Positions 1 to 9,124 of a stretch of 64,000 bases of DNA are shown here, piece by piece (position 1 is the first letter of the stretch; every line of letters starts with the position of its first letter). Source of the DNA: Comamonadaceae bacterium (GTDB lineage Bacteria; Pseudomonadota; Gammaproteobacteria; Burkholderiales; Burkholderiaceae_C); NCBI GenBank assembly GCA_003599455.1, contig QZKF01000054.1, forward strand, positions 1 through 64,000, given 5' to 3'. The translations under genes and the position numbers were made by a program. Under the pieces are notes generated by a model. That model did no database searches and was not told where the DNA came from. It worked only from the letters and a program-made list of their open reading frames with translations.

Positions 1-1138
1 CTTCGGTGGTGCTGGCCCACGAAAATCGCTCCGCATGCGCCCGCGTGGCTTCGCGCGCCGGGTATTGTGCAAGGAGCTGGTGCCACGCCCTGGCGAGGCC
101 GGCGCCGCTGCGCTCGTCCATCAGCAAGCCGGCCGCGGGTGTGCTCACCACCTCGGGCGTGCCCCAGATGTTGGACGCGATCACCGGCGTGCCACAGGCC
201 ATGGCCTCCAGCAGCACGTTGGCCCAGCCTTCGCGGCTGGAGCACAGCGCGAGCGCATCGGCCGCGCCGTACCACCACTTGAGCTCGGCCTGCGGCACCA
301 CGCCGACAAAGCGCACACGGTCCTGGACGCCCAGCCGCGCGGCCTGTGCCTGCAACCGCGACAACTCGGGCCCGGCGCCCGCGATGAGCAGTTGCACCTG
401 CGGCAGTGTCGCCAGCGCGTCGATGGCAAGGTGGTGCCCCTTGCGCTCGATCAGGTGGCCCACCGAGAGCAGGTAGCGGCCATCCGGCTCCAGGCCCAGG
501 CGGGCACGCGCGGCCGAGCGGGGTTCGGGTGTGAAGCGCTCCAGGTCCACGCCGTTGCGCAGGGTGTTGAGCTTGCCCTCCTCGGCCCCCAGGTCTTTCA
601 GGCTGGTCATCAGCGCCTGACACACGCCGATGGAGGCACTGGCCTCCTGCGCGGTGCGCAGGATGAGCTTGCGTGGAAACGGGTAGTCGGGGATCAGGTT
701 CAGGTCGGTGCCACGCGCCGTCACCACGAAGGGCTTGCCCAGCCAGCGCGAAAGCAGGCCCGCGGCCACGCCATCGGGGTAGTAGTAATGGGCGTCGATC
801 AGGTCGAAGTCGAAGCCTTCGCGCTGCAGGCGGCGCACCGTGGCCAGCGCGCCCAGCGCCATCGCGTAGGGCGCCAGGTTCATGCCCACCTTGGGCAGCA
901 GCAGGTAGCGCGGGTGGTGCACGTCCAGGCCATTGCGGTGCTCGAACCGCGGCGTGCTGGCGAACTGCGCGTACTCGCCAAACCGGCCATGCCGCAGCGG
1001 GAACCAGGGCACCGGCGCGACCACGCGGGCCTGCACCTCACCGGTCTTGAGCAGTTCGCGCAGGCGCGTCTCCACGAAGATGCCGTGGATCGGTCGCGCC
1101 GAACTCGGGTACAGCGAGGAGAACAGCAGGACTTTCAT
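1..1138 (-). CDS. GT4 glycosyltransferase of the EPS cluster, 3' end outside window
   Basis: The ATG at 1138 opens a frame that stays open to the window edge, so the C-terminus is missing. The product begins MKVLLFSSLYPS and has a GT-B layout: an N-terminal acceptor half, then the donor-binding signature around residues 300-318 (EGWANVLLEAMACGTPV, the E-x7-E region). GT4 enzymes transfer a sugar from a nucleotide-sugar to a lipid-linked acceptor at the cytoplasmic face of the membrane. Its ATG overlaps the stop of the preceding glycosyltransferase (ATGA), which suggests translational coupling at the tail of the exopolysaccharide operon. The sugar specificity cannot be read from the sequence. 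Confidence 0.85.
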   Translation of the reverse strand, partial: MKVLLFSSLYPSSARPIHGIFVETRLRELLKTGEVQARVVAPVPWFPLRHGRFGEYAQFASTPRFEHRNGLDVHHPRYLLLPKVGMNLAPYAMALGALATVRRLQREGFDFDLIDAHYYYPDGVAAGLLSRWLGKPFVVTARGTDLNLIPDYPFPRKLILRTAQEASASIGVCQALMTSLKDLGAEEGKLNTLRNGVDLERFTPEPRSAARARLGLEPDGRYLLSVGHLIERKGHHLAIDALATLPQVQLLIAGAGPELSRLQAQAARLGVQDRVRFVGVVPQAELKWWYGAADALALCSSREGWANVLLEAMACGTPVIASNIWGTPEVVSTPAAGLLMDERSGAGLARAWHQLLAQYPAREATRAHAERFSWASTTE

Positions 1139-2316
1139 GCGCAGGTCCTTGCCAGTTCGGCCACGCGCCGCGCATTGCCGACCCAGGTCAGGTCCAGCCG
1201 GTCGATCGTGTCGTGGGCGCCCCGGGCCAGGCGCTCGCGCAGCCCGGTGTCGGCACACAGGCGGGTGAGCACCTGCTCGAGCCCGCCTTGCGCATCCTCA
1301 TCGAACAGCAGCGCATTCACTTCGTGTGCGAGAACCTCGCGCAGATTGGGTGTGCCGGGCGCCACGATGGCTTTGCCGAGCACGAGGTACTCCATCAGCT
1401 TGAGCGGCGACGCATAAGGCGTCACGGCCGGCTGCAGGGCCACGTCGAAAGCCGCCACGTGGGCCGGCACCTGCTCGCGATGGATCACGCCCGTGAAGGC
1501 CACGCGCCCGGCCAGGCCCAGGCGCTGCGCCTGCTGCTCCAGCGCCTGGCGCACCGGGCCGTCGCCCACCACCAGCAAATGGGTGTGGAGCGGCGCATCC
1601 GGTGTGGACATCCAGTCCACGATGCGGTCCACACCATGCCAGTCGCGCACGAAACCCGTGAAGCCCAGCACCAGCCGGCCCTGCAGGCCCAGGCGTGCCT
1701 TGGCCTCGTCCGGCGCGGGCGCCTGCGCGAAATGCGCGCGGTTGATGCCGTTGGGAATCACCTGGATGCGCTCCTCGGGCACGCCATAGGCCCGCACGTG
1801 ATCGGCCAGCACCCGGGTAACCGGCAACACGCGATCGGCACCGCGCCACGCGAGGCCTTCGGCCCAGCGCGCCAGGGCCGGCAGCGCCAGCCCTCCGCTG
1901 TGGCGGGAACGCTCCAGCACCAGGGGCGAGTTCACCTCCAGCAACAGCGGCAGACCCAGGCGCCGTTTGGCCATCAGGCCGCTGAGCAGGAAGAGGTTGT
2001 AGCGCTCGTAGATCACATCGGGCCGGAAATCGCGCGCGGCCGCCATCAGTTTGCGGTAGGCCACCAGGCTGTAGGCGAGCTCCATCAGTTCGTAGACCGC
2101 CTTGGGCATGAGCGCCTTGAGGCGGTGCACCCAGCCCATGTCGCCCCCCATGCGACCGTTGCCGCCCTGACCCGAAGGACCACTGTCGCCGCCGGGCTCA
2201 CCCGGCGCGACGACGCGCACCTCGTGGCCTTCGCTGCGCAGGGCCTCGATCATTTCCTCGATGTGGACGGCCTGGCCGTCTTTCGAGGCGGTACGGTGGT
2301 GGTAGAGGATGCGCAT
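1135..2316 (-). CDS. GT4 family glycosyltransferase (EPS cluster)
   Basis: A 393-residue GT-B glycosyltransferase. The start MRILYHHRTASKDGQ is chosen over an upstream in-frame ATG because it gives a typical first beta strand and lies 19 bp after the preceding stop. A nucleotide-sugar binding region near residues 300-320 reads LMEYLVLGKAIVAPGTP, in which the E-x7-E pair is only partly conserved. The gene sits between two other glycosyltransferases and overlaps the next one by 4 bp. It is probably a cytoplasmic enzyme adding one residue of the exopolysaccharide repeat unit. Donor and linkage are unknown. Confidence 0.85.
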   Translation of the reverse strand: MRILYHHRTASKDGQAVHIEEMIEALRSEGHEVRVVAPGEPGGDSGPSGQGGNGRMGGDMGWVHRLKALMPKAVYELMELAYSLVAYRKLMAAARDFRPDVIYERYNLFLLSGLMAKRRLGLPLLLEVNSPLVLERSRHSGGLALPALARWAEGLAWRGADRVLPVTRVLADHVRAYGVPEERIQVIPNGINRAHFAQAPAPDEAKARLGLQGRLVLGFTGFVRDWHGVDRIVDWMSTPDAPLHTHLLVVGDGPVRQALEQQAQRLGLAGRVAFTGVIHREQVPAHVAAFDVALQPAVTPYASPLKLMEYLVLGKAIVAPGTPNLREVLAHEVNALLFDEDAQGGLEQVLTRLCADTGLRERLARGAHDTIDRLDLTWVGNARRVAELARTCA

Positions 2317-2335
2317 GGGAAGGGAAATGGCGCGC

Positions 2336-3490
2336 TCAGGCGGCCGCCCGGAGGCGGCGGCCCGAGAACAGCGGGAGGTAAGCGTCGACCATCGCATCGA
2401 GTGCGAAGTTTTTCAAGGCTCGCTGCCGTGCGGTTCGTGCGAAAAGACTGGTTTTGGCCCGATCCTGGTACAGCGCCCAGATGGCCGCTGCCATGGCGGC
2501 TTCGTCGTCGGACGGCACCAGGCAGCCGGTGACGCCCTCTTCCACCAGATCGGCCGTGCCGCCGACGGCGGTGGCCACCACCGGCAGGCCGCTGGCCATG
2601 GCCTCCTGCAGCGTGCAGGAGGTGCCTTCGGCCTGCGAGGGCAGCACGAAGCAGTCGAGCATGCGCAACACCGCCGCCACATCGTTGCGCGCGCCCGCCA
2701 GCCACGCCAGGTGCGACACGCCCGCAGCAGCCAGCGTGGCCTCGACCTCGGCGCGCAGCGGACCTTCGCCGACCACCACCAGGCGCAACTGCTGCGCCGC
2801 TTCGGGGTGCTCGCGCAGCAGCCGCACGAAAGCGCGCGCCAGCAGCGGCTGGTTCTTCACGGTCTGCAGCCGTCCCACGGTGCCCAGCAGCCAGTGCCGG
2901 CCAGGCTCGAACGGGCAGCCCGGCACGGCCGGCGCAGGTGGCACGGCGGGCGAGAACGCCTCGGTGTCCACCCCGTTGGCAATGAGGCTGCGCCGGTGGG
3001 CGGGCACGCCAATGGCACGTTCCAGGTAGTCGTCCAGGTCCCGGGAAACCGCCACATAGTGGCTCACGAACGGCTTGTAGAGCTTGCGCAAACGCTGGTA
3101 GCGGGGATTGCGGCCCTGTGGGTCGTGCGCGTCCCAGCCGTGCTCGGCGTGCACGCGCACCGGCACACGCGCCAGCCAGGCCAGTGGCGTGACTTCCAGC
3201 GCCGCCAGGTTGCAGGTGTGCACCACGTCAGGCCGCAGTTCGCGCAGCAGCCGGTAGATGCGCGGGTACAGCGGCACGGCGTGCCCGGGCGGTTTGTTCA
3301 GTTCGATGAAGCGCACGTCGGCCCGGGTGATGCGGTTCCTGAAGTCGCTGATCGTGGTCAGCGACAGCACCACATGCTCGAACCGGTCGGCCGGCAGGCG
3401 GTTGATCAACTGCACGATGACGTTCTCGAGCCCACCGACGGAGAAGCCGTAGACGACGTGAACGATGCGGCAAACCCTTGACGACGACAC
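2336..3490 (-). CDS. PEP-CTERM/EpsH1-associated sugar transferase, stp2 type (GT4)
   Basis: A 384-residue GT4 enzyme whose opening RIVHVVYGFSVGGLENV is the hallmark of the sugar transferase family linked to XrtA exopolysaccharide loci (TIGR03088 as I recall it). The donor-binding segment AEGTSCTLQEAMASGLPV lies at about residues 285-302. The start codon is a GTG at 3490. It belongs to the minus-strand EPS operon, 18 bp after the MBL-fold gene. The expected role is cytoplasmic assembly of the polysaccharide repeat unit. The family assignment is from memory of the motif, not a search. Confidence 0.85.
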   Translation of the reverse strand: MSSSRVCRIVHVVYGFSVGGLENVIVQLINRLPADRFEHVVLSLTTISDFRNRITRADVRFIELNKPPGHAVPLYPRIYRLLRELRPDVVHTCNLAALEVTPLAWLARVPVRVHAEHGWDAHDPQGRNPRYQRLRKLYKPFVSHYVAVSRDLDDYLERAIGVPAHRRSLIANGVDTEAFSPAVPPAPAVPGCPFEPGRHWLLGTVGRLQTVKNQPLLARAFVRLLREHPEAAQQLRLVVVGEGPLRAEVEATLAAAGVSHLAWLAGARNDVAAVLRMLDCFVLPSQAEGTSCTLQEAMASGLPVVATAVGGTADLVEEGVTGCLVPSDDEAAMAAAIWALYQDRAKTSLFARTARQRALKNFALDAMVDAYLPLFSGRRLRAAA

Positions 3491-3508
3491 AAGCTGAACC
3501 TTCGCGCG

Positions 3509-4864
3509 TCAGCGCCTGGCGCCGAGCGAGTAGTACACGCGCTTGGCCATGCGAAAGGCCAGCGTGTTCTCCCCGGCAAACGAGCGGATCACCTGCTCAC
3601 TGGCGGTGGCGAAGCGGGACATGGCCACGCCCACCGGATCGCGCATGACGTAGTGGTGGAAGTAGCGGGAGAGTTCGCGCTTCGATTTCGCCCCGCCGTT
3701 GTCGGCGTACTTCGCCACGAAGGGGCTGAAGTCCGGATAGAGGCCCTCCACCTTGAACAGGGTGGTCTTCATGTAGTTGCCGATCAGCAGGTCGTCGAAG
3801 ATCTCGTACTGGATGCTGGTCATCAACGAGTGGCGGGGGCACTCGAAACGGATCCCGACGTCCTTGAGCGCGGGGTTGAGGTCCACCACGTGGCTGCGCC
3901 CGCCGGCGGAGAGCTCCACGAAACCGAAGTGGTCCGAGAGATGTTCCCGCTGGCGAAAGTACTGGTTCAGCAGCGGAATGTCCTCGTCCGTGAGGCGGTC
4001 GCTCCAGCTGTCGTTGAACGCCTCGGGCTTCTTCAGCTCAAGCGCGGTACGCGGCGGGTTCAATGGCGTGATCTCGTCGGTGTCGCAGTCCACGTGCACG
4101 AAGGCCGGCAGCATCTCGGGCCCGGTCGGGTGGGCATCGGCCTGGTAATCGTGCAGTTCGGGCACCAGGGCGTTGGCCCAGGCGCTGTCTTCCCGCTGGT
4201 AGCGGTGGAACGACGAGAACGGTATGACCTTGTTGGCGCCGTGCTGCATGGCCGAGCGCTGCGCGCGCGGCGCGATCGAGCGGCGCTTGGTCTCCACCAC
4301 CGTCAGGGGCGCTCCATCCGGACCGAAGAGATTCATCATGTCCGCGCCACCCCACCCGTGCAGCTGGCACATGTAGACATGGCGGTACTGCCTGGCAATG
4401 CGCTTGATGTGCCACGACGCACCGAAGTCGGGCGAGTCGTTGGCATCGATCACCAGCCGCCCGTTGATGTCGATCAGCAGCACCGAATCCTGGTTCTGGT
4501 TCGCGAACGACATCACCTTGATGCGACGGGACAAGGGCACCCAGACCCGGTCGCGCAGCACCTGCACCTCGTGGCCCGCCGCCGTCAGCTCGCGGTGAAT
4601 GCGGCTGCCATGGTGATCCGAGAGCAGGAACTTTCCCTGCGTCAGGGAAGGCAGGGAGTCGATGTTGAGGTGGTCCGGATGGCCGTGGCTGAACCAGTGG
4701 TACTTCGCCCGCTTGATGGCGTCCATCTGCGCGGCGGGAATTTCGTAGTCGTGCGTCCAGGAGCCGAAATAAGCGTCGCCGTTGATCCAGGCGTCGGTGG
4801 TCAGCACCGGAACCTCGTCGTATGCCACGATGGTGGCGCTGCCGATGGTCTCAAAGCCCAACAT
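3509..4864 (-). CDS. MBL-fold metallo-hydrolase inside the EPS cluster
   Basis: A 451-residue protein with a metallo-beta-lactamase-fold N-terminus. The metal-binding motif is H60-G-H62-P-D64-H65 (SHGHPDHL). Further candidate ligands follow (DANDSPDFG, then QLHGWGGADM), and a C-terminal region of about 200 residues is unassigned. The ATG at 4864 is preferred over the GTG one codon upstream because a strong GGAGGAGG lies 6 bp before it. It is cytoplasmic by sequence, with no signal peptide or membrane segment. It stands between the amidotransferase and the stp2 glycosyltransferase, so it probably modifies a sugar or lipid-linked intermediate. The substrate is unknown. A role as a UlaG-like lactonase or phosphodiesterase is possible but unsupported. 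Confidence 0.8.
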   Translation of the reverse strand: MLGFETIGSATIVAYDEVPVLTTDAWINGDAYFGSWTHDYEIPAAQMDAIKRAKYHWFSHGHPDHLNIDSLPSLTQGKFLLSDHHGSRIHRELTAAGHEVQVLRDRVWVPLSRRIKVMSFANQNQDSVLLIDINGRLVIDANDSPDFGASWHIKRIARQYRHVYMCQLHGWGGADMMNLFGPDGAPLTVVETKRRSIAPRAQRSAMQHGANKVIPFSSFHRYQREDSAWANALVPELHDYQADAHPTGPEMLPAFVHVDCDTDEITPLNPPRTALELKKPEAFNDSWSDRLTDEDIPLLNQYFRQREHLSDHFGFVELSAGGRSHVVDLNPALKDVGIRFECPRHSLMTSIQYEIFDDLLIGNYMKTTLFKVEGLYPDFSPFVAKYADNGGAKSKRELSRYFHHYVMRDPVGVAMSRFATASEQVIRSFAGENTLAFRMAKRVYYSLGARR

Positions 4865-4918
4865 CACACACCTCCTCCGAAGGATCGCTCAAGGGTAACG
4901 TACCACGTGCGGATGGCC

Positions 4919-6820
4919 TCATGCCGGCACCTGCGAGCGGCGCAGGAATGCGTCGAACATGATGAGCATCCACAGCGAGGTCGAATGATCGGACTGCCCG
5001 CTCAGGTGCTGCTGGATCAGCGTCTGCAGCACCTCGCGGTTGAAGTAGCCGGAGTCGAGCATGCGCGGGCTCAGCACCGATTCGCGCATGCGCTGCGCCA
5101 GCGGGCCGCGCAGCCATTTCGCCAAGGGCACGGAGAAACCCATCTTGGGTCGGTACAGCACATCGTGCGGCAGCAGCGGCTCGAAGGCTTTCTTGAACAC
5201 CGCCTTGCCCTCCCCGCCCTGGATCTTCAGACTGCTGGGCAGCGTGGCCAGCCATTCGATGAGCTGGTGGTCCATCAGCGGTTCGCGCACCTCGAGCGAG
5301 TGCGCCATGCTGGCGCGGTCGACCTTGGTGTTGATGTCGCCCACCAGCCAGGTCTTGTAGTCCAGGTACTGGATCAGGGCCAGCGGGTCATCGGTCTGTG
5401 CCTGCTGCGCGTGGCGGCGGAACACCTCGAGCGCGTTGTAACCGCCCAGGCGGCGCTGGAACGCGGGCGAGAACAGGCGCACACGCTGGTCCGCGCGCAG
5501 GTGCGACATGCTGTGGTGGTAGGCCTGCACGCTGTCCATGGCCATGGCCTGGAAAGTGGTCTTGGCGCGGAACACGCGCGGCGCCCAGTCGGCCTTGGGG
5601 TACAGCTTTCCAAGGGCGCCAAACACCGGGCGGCGCAGACCGTAGGGCAAGCGGCCGCGCACGGTCTCTTCGCCCAGGTGCATGCGGTAGCGACGGTAGC
5701 CGCCCAGGCTTTCGTCGCCGCCGTCGCCCGAGAGCGCCACGGTGACGTGCTTGCGCGCCATCTGGCAGACACGGTAGGTCGGGATCGCCGAGCTGTCGGC
5801 GTAGGGTTCGTCGTACAGCCAGGCCAGGGTGTCGATCAGGTCGAAGTCGTCGCTTTTCACGACCTCCAGGCGGTGATCGGTCTTGTAGCGGTCGGCCACC
5901 TGCTGCGCGAATTCGGACTCGTTGAAGCGCGGGTCGTCGAAGCCGATGGCGCAGGTGTGCACCGGCGTATCGGACAGGCCGGCCATGGTGGCCACCACGG
6001 CGCTGGAATCGACCCCCCCGGACAGGAACGCACCCAGCGGCACGTCGGCAATCAGGCGCAGCTTCACCGACTCGCGCACGCGGTCGCGCAGCTCGGCCTC
6101 GGCGGCTGCCTGGTCGATCGGGTTGTCGTTGGTGAACTGCACGTCCCAGTACGGCACCGGCGAGGCCTGGCCGCTCTCGCCACGGCGCAGCAGCAGCGTG
6201 TGGGCCGGCGGCAGCTTGTGGGCGTTGCGGTAGATGCATCGCGGGTCCGGCACGTAGCCGAACGAGAAATAGTCTTCCACCGCCAGCGGGTCGATGTCGC
6301 GCACGAAGCCCGGATGGGCCGTGACCACCTTGAGTTCGGAGCCGAAGATGAACGTGCCGTCGGGCAGCCAGGCGTAGTGCATGGGCTTGACGCCCATGCG
6401 GTCTCGCGCGAGGAACAGCGTTTGCTGATTGCGGTCCCACAGCGCAAAGGCAAACATGCCGCGCAGGCGGTGCACGCAGGCGGTTCCCCAGGCTTCCCAG
6501 GCGTGCACGATGACCTCGGTGTCGCTGCGCGTCTTGAAAACGTGGCCCAGCGCCTTGAGTTCGGGCACCAGTTCCTGGAAGTTGTAGATCTCGCCGTTGA
6601 AAACGATGCCGACGGTGCCGTCTTCGTTGAACAGCGGTTGCTGGCCAGTGGCCAGGTCGATCACCGACAGGCGGCGATGGCCCAGCGCGAGGCCGGGCTC
6701 GAAATGCAGGTCGTCCTCGTCCGGGCCGCGGTGCGCCTGGATGTTGTTGATGTGAGCGGCCAGTGCGCGGTCGAAGTCGCGCTCGCCCTGGGTATCGAAC
6801 AGGCCGGAGATGCCGCACAT
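4919..6820 (-). CDS. Asparagine-synthase-type amidotransferase, XrtA/EPS-associated
   Basis: A 633-residue class II glutamine amidotransferase plus asparagine-synthetase domain. The start is placed at MCGISGLF so that Cys2 becomes the catalytic N-terminal nucleophile after Met removal. An upstream frame extension would abolish this. The ATP-pyrophosphatase P-loop SGGVDSS lies at residues 267-273. In XrtA exopolysaccharide loci this family (exosortase A system-associated amidotransferase 1) probably amidates a uronic acid or another carboxyl group on the polymer rather than making free asparagine. It starts 1 bp after the preceding glycosyltransferase stop, so the two are likely coupled. The acceptor is inferred, not shown. 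Confidence 0.9.
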   Translation of the reverse strand: MCGISGLFDTQGERDFDRALAAHINNIQAHRGPDEDDLHFEPGLALGHRRLSVIDLATGQQPLFNEDGTVGIVFNGEIYNFQELVPELKALGHVFKTRSDTEVIVHAWEAWGTACVHRLRGMFAFALWDRNQQTLFLARDRMGVKPMHYAWLPDGTFIFGSELKVVTAHPGFVRDIDPLAVEDYFSFGYVPDPRCIYRNAHKLPPAHTLLLRRGESGQASPVPYWDVQFTNDNPIDQAAAEAELRDRVRESVKLRLIADVPLGAFLSGGVDSSAVVATMAGLSDTPVHTCAIGFDDPRFNESEFAQQVADRYKTDHRLEVVKSDDFDLIDTLAWLYDEPYADSSAIPTYRVCQMARKHVTVALSGDGGDESLGGYRRYRMHLGEETVRGRLPYGLRRPVFGALGKLYPKADWAPRVFRAKTTFQAMAMDSVQAYHHSMSHLRADQRVRLFSPAFQRRLGGYNALEVFRRHAQQAQTDDPLALIQYLDYKTWLVGDINTKVDRASMAHSLEVREPLMDHQLIEWLATLPSSLKIQGGEGKAVFKKAFEPLLPHDVLYRPKMGFSVPLAKWLRGPLAQRMRESVLSPRMLDSGYFNREVLQTLIQQHLSGQSDHSTSLWMLIMFDAFLRRSQVPA

Positions 6821-6821
6821 G

Positions 6822-8051
6822 TCAGTGGGCCTCCACCGGGGCGATGGCCGCGCCGGGCGCTTCAAGGCAGGCGTCGATGCCGCTCAGGTGGGCCTGCCAG
6901 CTGAAGCCGGCCACCACAAAGCGCCGCGCGGCCCGCCCCAGCGTTGCAGCGCGTTCGGGCGAGTCCAGTACCTGCTGCATGGCTTGCAGGAAGCCATCGG
7001 TGTCGGCGGCGCGCAGCAGCCCTTGATCGGCGGTGGCGCCGATCGCGTCGGCGCACGATGGCACCGTGATCACCGCCTGCTCCATTGCCATGGCTTCGAG
7101 AATCTTGTTCTGGATGCCGCGCGCCACGCGCAGCGGCGCCACCACCGCGGCGGCGTGCTGCAGATAAGGGCGCACATCGGGCACGGTGCCAGTAACCACC
7201 ACGTGCTCGCTGGCCAGCGCCTGGACCTGCGGCGAGGGGCTGCGGCCCACGATGTAGAAACGGGCCCGTGGCCAGTGCACGCGCAGGCGCGGCAACATGT
7301 CCGAGACAAACCAGCTCACGCCATCGATGTTGGGCCAGTAGTCCATGGCGCCGGTGAACACCACCGCCTGCTCGCTGGCCAGGAAGGGGCTGGCGCGCTG
7401 AGCGTCGGGCGCGAAGAAATCGGCGTCCACCCCGTTGCTCAGCGACTGCACGCGGCCCTCGCATTCGGGCGCCTGCGAAAGGAACAGCGCGGTCTCGTTG
7501 GGCGTGACGAAAAACGAGCGACGCGCCTGGCCCGCCACCTCGCGCTCGTAGGACAGCAGGCGCGCGCCCTCGCGGCGGTACACCGCGGAAAGCGGCCAGC
7601 GGTGCGCTGGCGCGTACTGCGTCCACTTGGCCGAATCGACGTCGACAAAATCGACCAGCATGGGAACGCGCGGCGCCAGCGGCTGGGCGTACTGCGCCAT
7701 GGCCGAAGAAAACACCACGCTGGCCTGCAACTCGTGCGACTGCGCGACCTGCCGGACCCAGCGCTGCATACCGGCGCTGCGGTAGTAGGCCAGCGTGAGC
7801 GCCTCGCCATTGAGCAGGCCGGTGAGGCTCATGAGCCTGGCCGTGCGGGGGGCGATGCGTTCGACATGCAGGTCGGGACACAGCGCCTTGAGCGTGGGCA
7901 GGTGCTGCTCGTCGTCGGGATCGTCGATGAAGGTGCCCAGGAACACCCGGTGGTGCTGCAGCAGGTGGCGCAACAGGTGGTACGAGCGCACCTTGTCGCC
8001 CTTGTTTGGCGGGTACGGCAGCCGGTGGACGAGGTACAGCAGGTTGGCCAT
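6822..8051 (-). CDS. PEP-CTERM/EpsH1-associated sugar transferase, stp1 type
   Basis: A 409-residue GT4 glycosyltransferase beginning MANLLYLVHRLPYPPNKGDK, the typical opening of the stp1 family tied to XrtA loci (TIGR03087 as remembered). Internal in-frame Met alternatives would remove the first beta strand, so 8051 is used. It is predicted cytoplasmic or peripherally membrane-bound, acting in exopolysaccharide assembly. In the canonical locus the exosortase gene follows stp1. Here the amidotransferase follows directly with 1 bp between, so the exosortase is absent from its usual place. Confidence 0.88.
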   Translation of the reverse strand: MANLLYLVHRLPYPPNKGDKVRSYHLLRHLLQHHRVFLGTFIDDPDDEQHLPTLKALCPDLHVERIAPRTARLMSLTGLLNGEALTLAYYRSAGMQRWVRQVAQSHELQASVVFSSAMAQYAQPLAPRVPMLVDFVDVDSAKWTQYAPAHRWPLSAVYRREGARLLSYEREVAGQARRSFFVTPNETALFLSQAPECEGRVQSLSNGVDADFFAPDAQRASPFLASEQAVVFTGAMDYWPNIDGVSWFVSDMLPRLRVHWPRARFYIVGRSPSPQVQALASEHVVVTGTVPDVRPYLQHAAAVVAPLRVARGIQNKILEAMAMEQAVITVPSCADAIGATADQGLLRAADTDGFLQAMQQVLDSPERAATLGRAARRFVVAGFSWQAHLSGIDACLEAPGAAIAPVEAH

Positions 8052-8071
8052 GGCGCTGGAGGGGCGGCTGG

Positions 8072-9124
8072 TCAGCCCAGGTTGCGCACGATGAAAGGAC
8101 CGAGCCAGTTCGCCACGCCCAGGGGCAAACGCCGCCAGGTGGCGATCAGCAGCTTGTACTTGGCGTTGGCCGGGTTGTTCTGCGGAATGCTCTCGCGTTT
8201 GTACAGGCGGTATTCGTAGTGCAAGGGCGTCGGCTCGAAGCCCCAGTTGCGCTTGAACGCGTAAGGGCCGGTGCCCTCCTTGCTGCGGCCGTAGTCGAAC
8301 ACCCGCAGCCCGCGCGCGCAGGCCAGCCGCATGAGCTCCCAGTACTTGAAATCGTTGGCGGCCAGGTCGCGTGCGGCCTCGTCGTCGCCCGCGTAGTACG
8401 GCAGCACCTCGTCGCGGAAGTAGAAGCTCAGCACGCTGGAGAGCGGGCGGCCTTCGGCGGAGCACACCGTCAGCACCTCGCAGTCGGGGCCGAAGGTCTT
8501 GAGCAGGGTCTCGAAATAGCGCTTGGGCATCGCGGGCGTGCCATGGCGGTGCACGTTGTCGGCGTACAGCGCGAAGAAGCGGGCGGCATTGGCATCGACG
8601 TGCGAGGTCAGCCCGTTCTTGATCCCCTTGCGCACCATCGCGCGCTGCTTGCGCGGAATGGCGAGCATGTTGTCCTCTTCCTTGGGCAGGATGGACTTGC
8701 GGAAGGTGACGTACAACTCCTGCACCGGCCAGTCGTCGTGCCGGCGCTCGATGTGACGCAGCTCCAGATGGTCGGTGCCCAGTTCGATCGCCAGGCGCTG
8801 TGCCTCGGCCTCCAGCGCATGGGCCGCCTCGGGTGTCGCCGCAGCCACCCCGCCGTACACGGCAAACGGCAGGCCCGTCAGCGCGTTGCCGAACAGGCGG
8901 CTGTTGACGTGGGCCAGTGGCAGCACGCCCTGGATCTCGCCATCCACCTCGGCGTACAGGAAGTGGGTGTCGTGGCGAAAGACGTCGCGGATGACGGTCT
9001 GCCAACCAGCGCGATGGAAGAAGGTGGCCTGCGGCTGGCCCATGACGAAGGCCTCCCAGCGGGCGACCTGATTGGGCTGGGAACTGTCGAGGCGGTGAAT
9101 GCGCAGGGCGGCAGGCTCAGACAA
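8072..9124 (-). CDS. FemAB-like protein, PEP-CTERM/XrtA-associated
   Basis: A 350-residue GNAT-fold protein of the FemAB/LPG-synthase type. The N-terminal half includes ATFFHRAGWQTVIRDVF, and the C-terminal half includes FDYGRSKEGTGPYAFKRNWG, the conserved end of the FemAB family found in XrtA loci (TIGR03019 as remembered). FemAB proteins transfer aminoacyl groups from charged tRNA, but the acceptor in these loci is not known. The likely start is TTG at 9124, preceded by AGAGGTG, overlapping the deacetylase stop by 8 bp. No ATG nearby would keep the N-terminal domain. The start is therefore moderately certain and the family assignment firm. Confidence 0.85.
   Translation of the reverse strand: MSEPAALRIHRLDSSQPNQVARWEAFVMGQPQATFFHRAGWQTVIRDVFRHDTHFLYAEVDGEIQGVLPLAHVNSRLFGNALTGLPFAVYGGVAAATPEAAHALEAEAQRLAIELGTDHLELRHIERRHDDWPVQELYVTFRKSILPKEEDNMLAIPRKQRAMVRKGIKNGLTSHVDANAARFFALYADNVHRHGTPAMPKRYFETLLKTFGPDCEVLTVCSAEGRPLSSVLSFYFRDEVLPYYAGDDEAARDLAANDFKYWELMRLACARGLRVFDYGRSKEGTGPYAFKRNWGFEPTPLHYEYRLYKRESIPQNNPANAKYKLLIATWRRLPLGVANWLGPFIVRNLG

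Noticed and set aside
3653..6904. A long plus-strand open reading frame of over 1000 codons
   Set aside because: It is antisense to the amidotransferase and MBL-fold genes, has no recognisable protein motif, and arises from high GC content and the third-position bias of the real genes.
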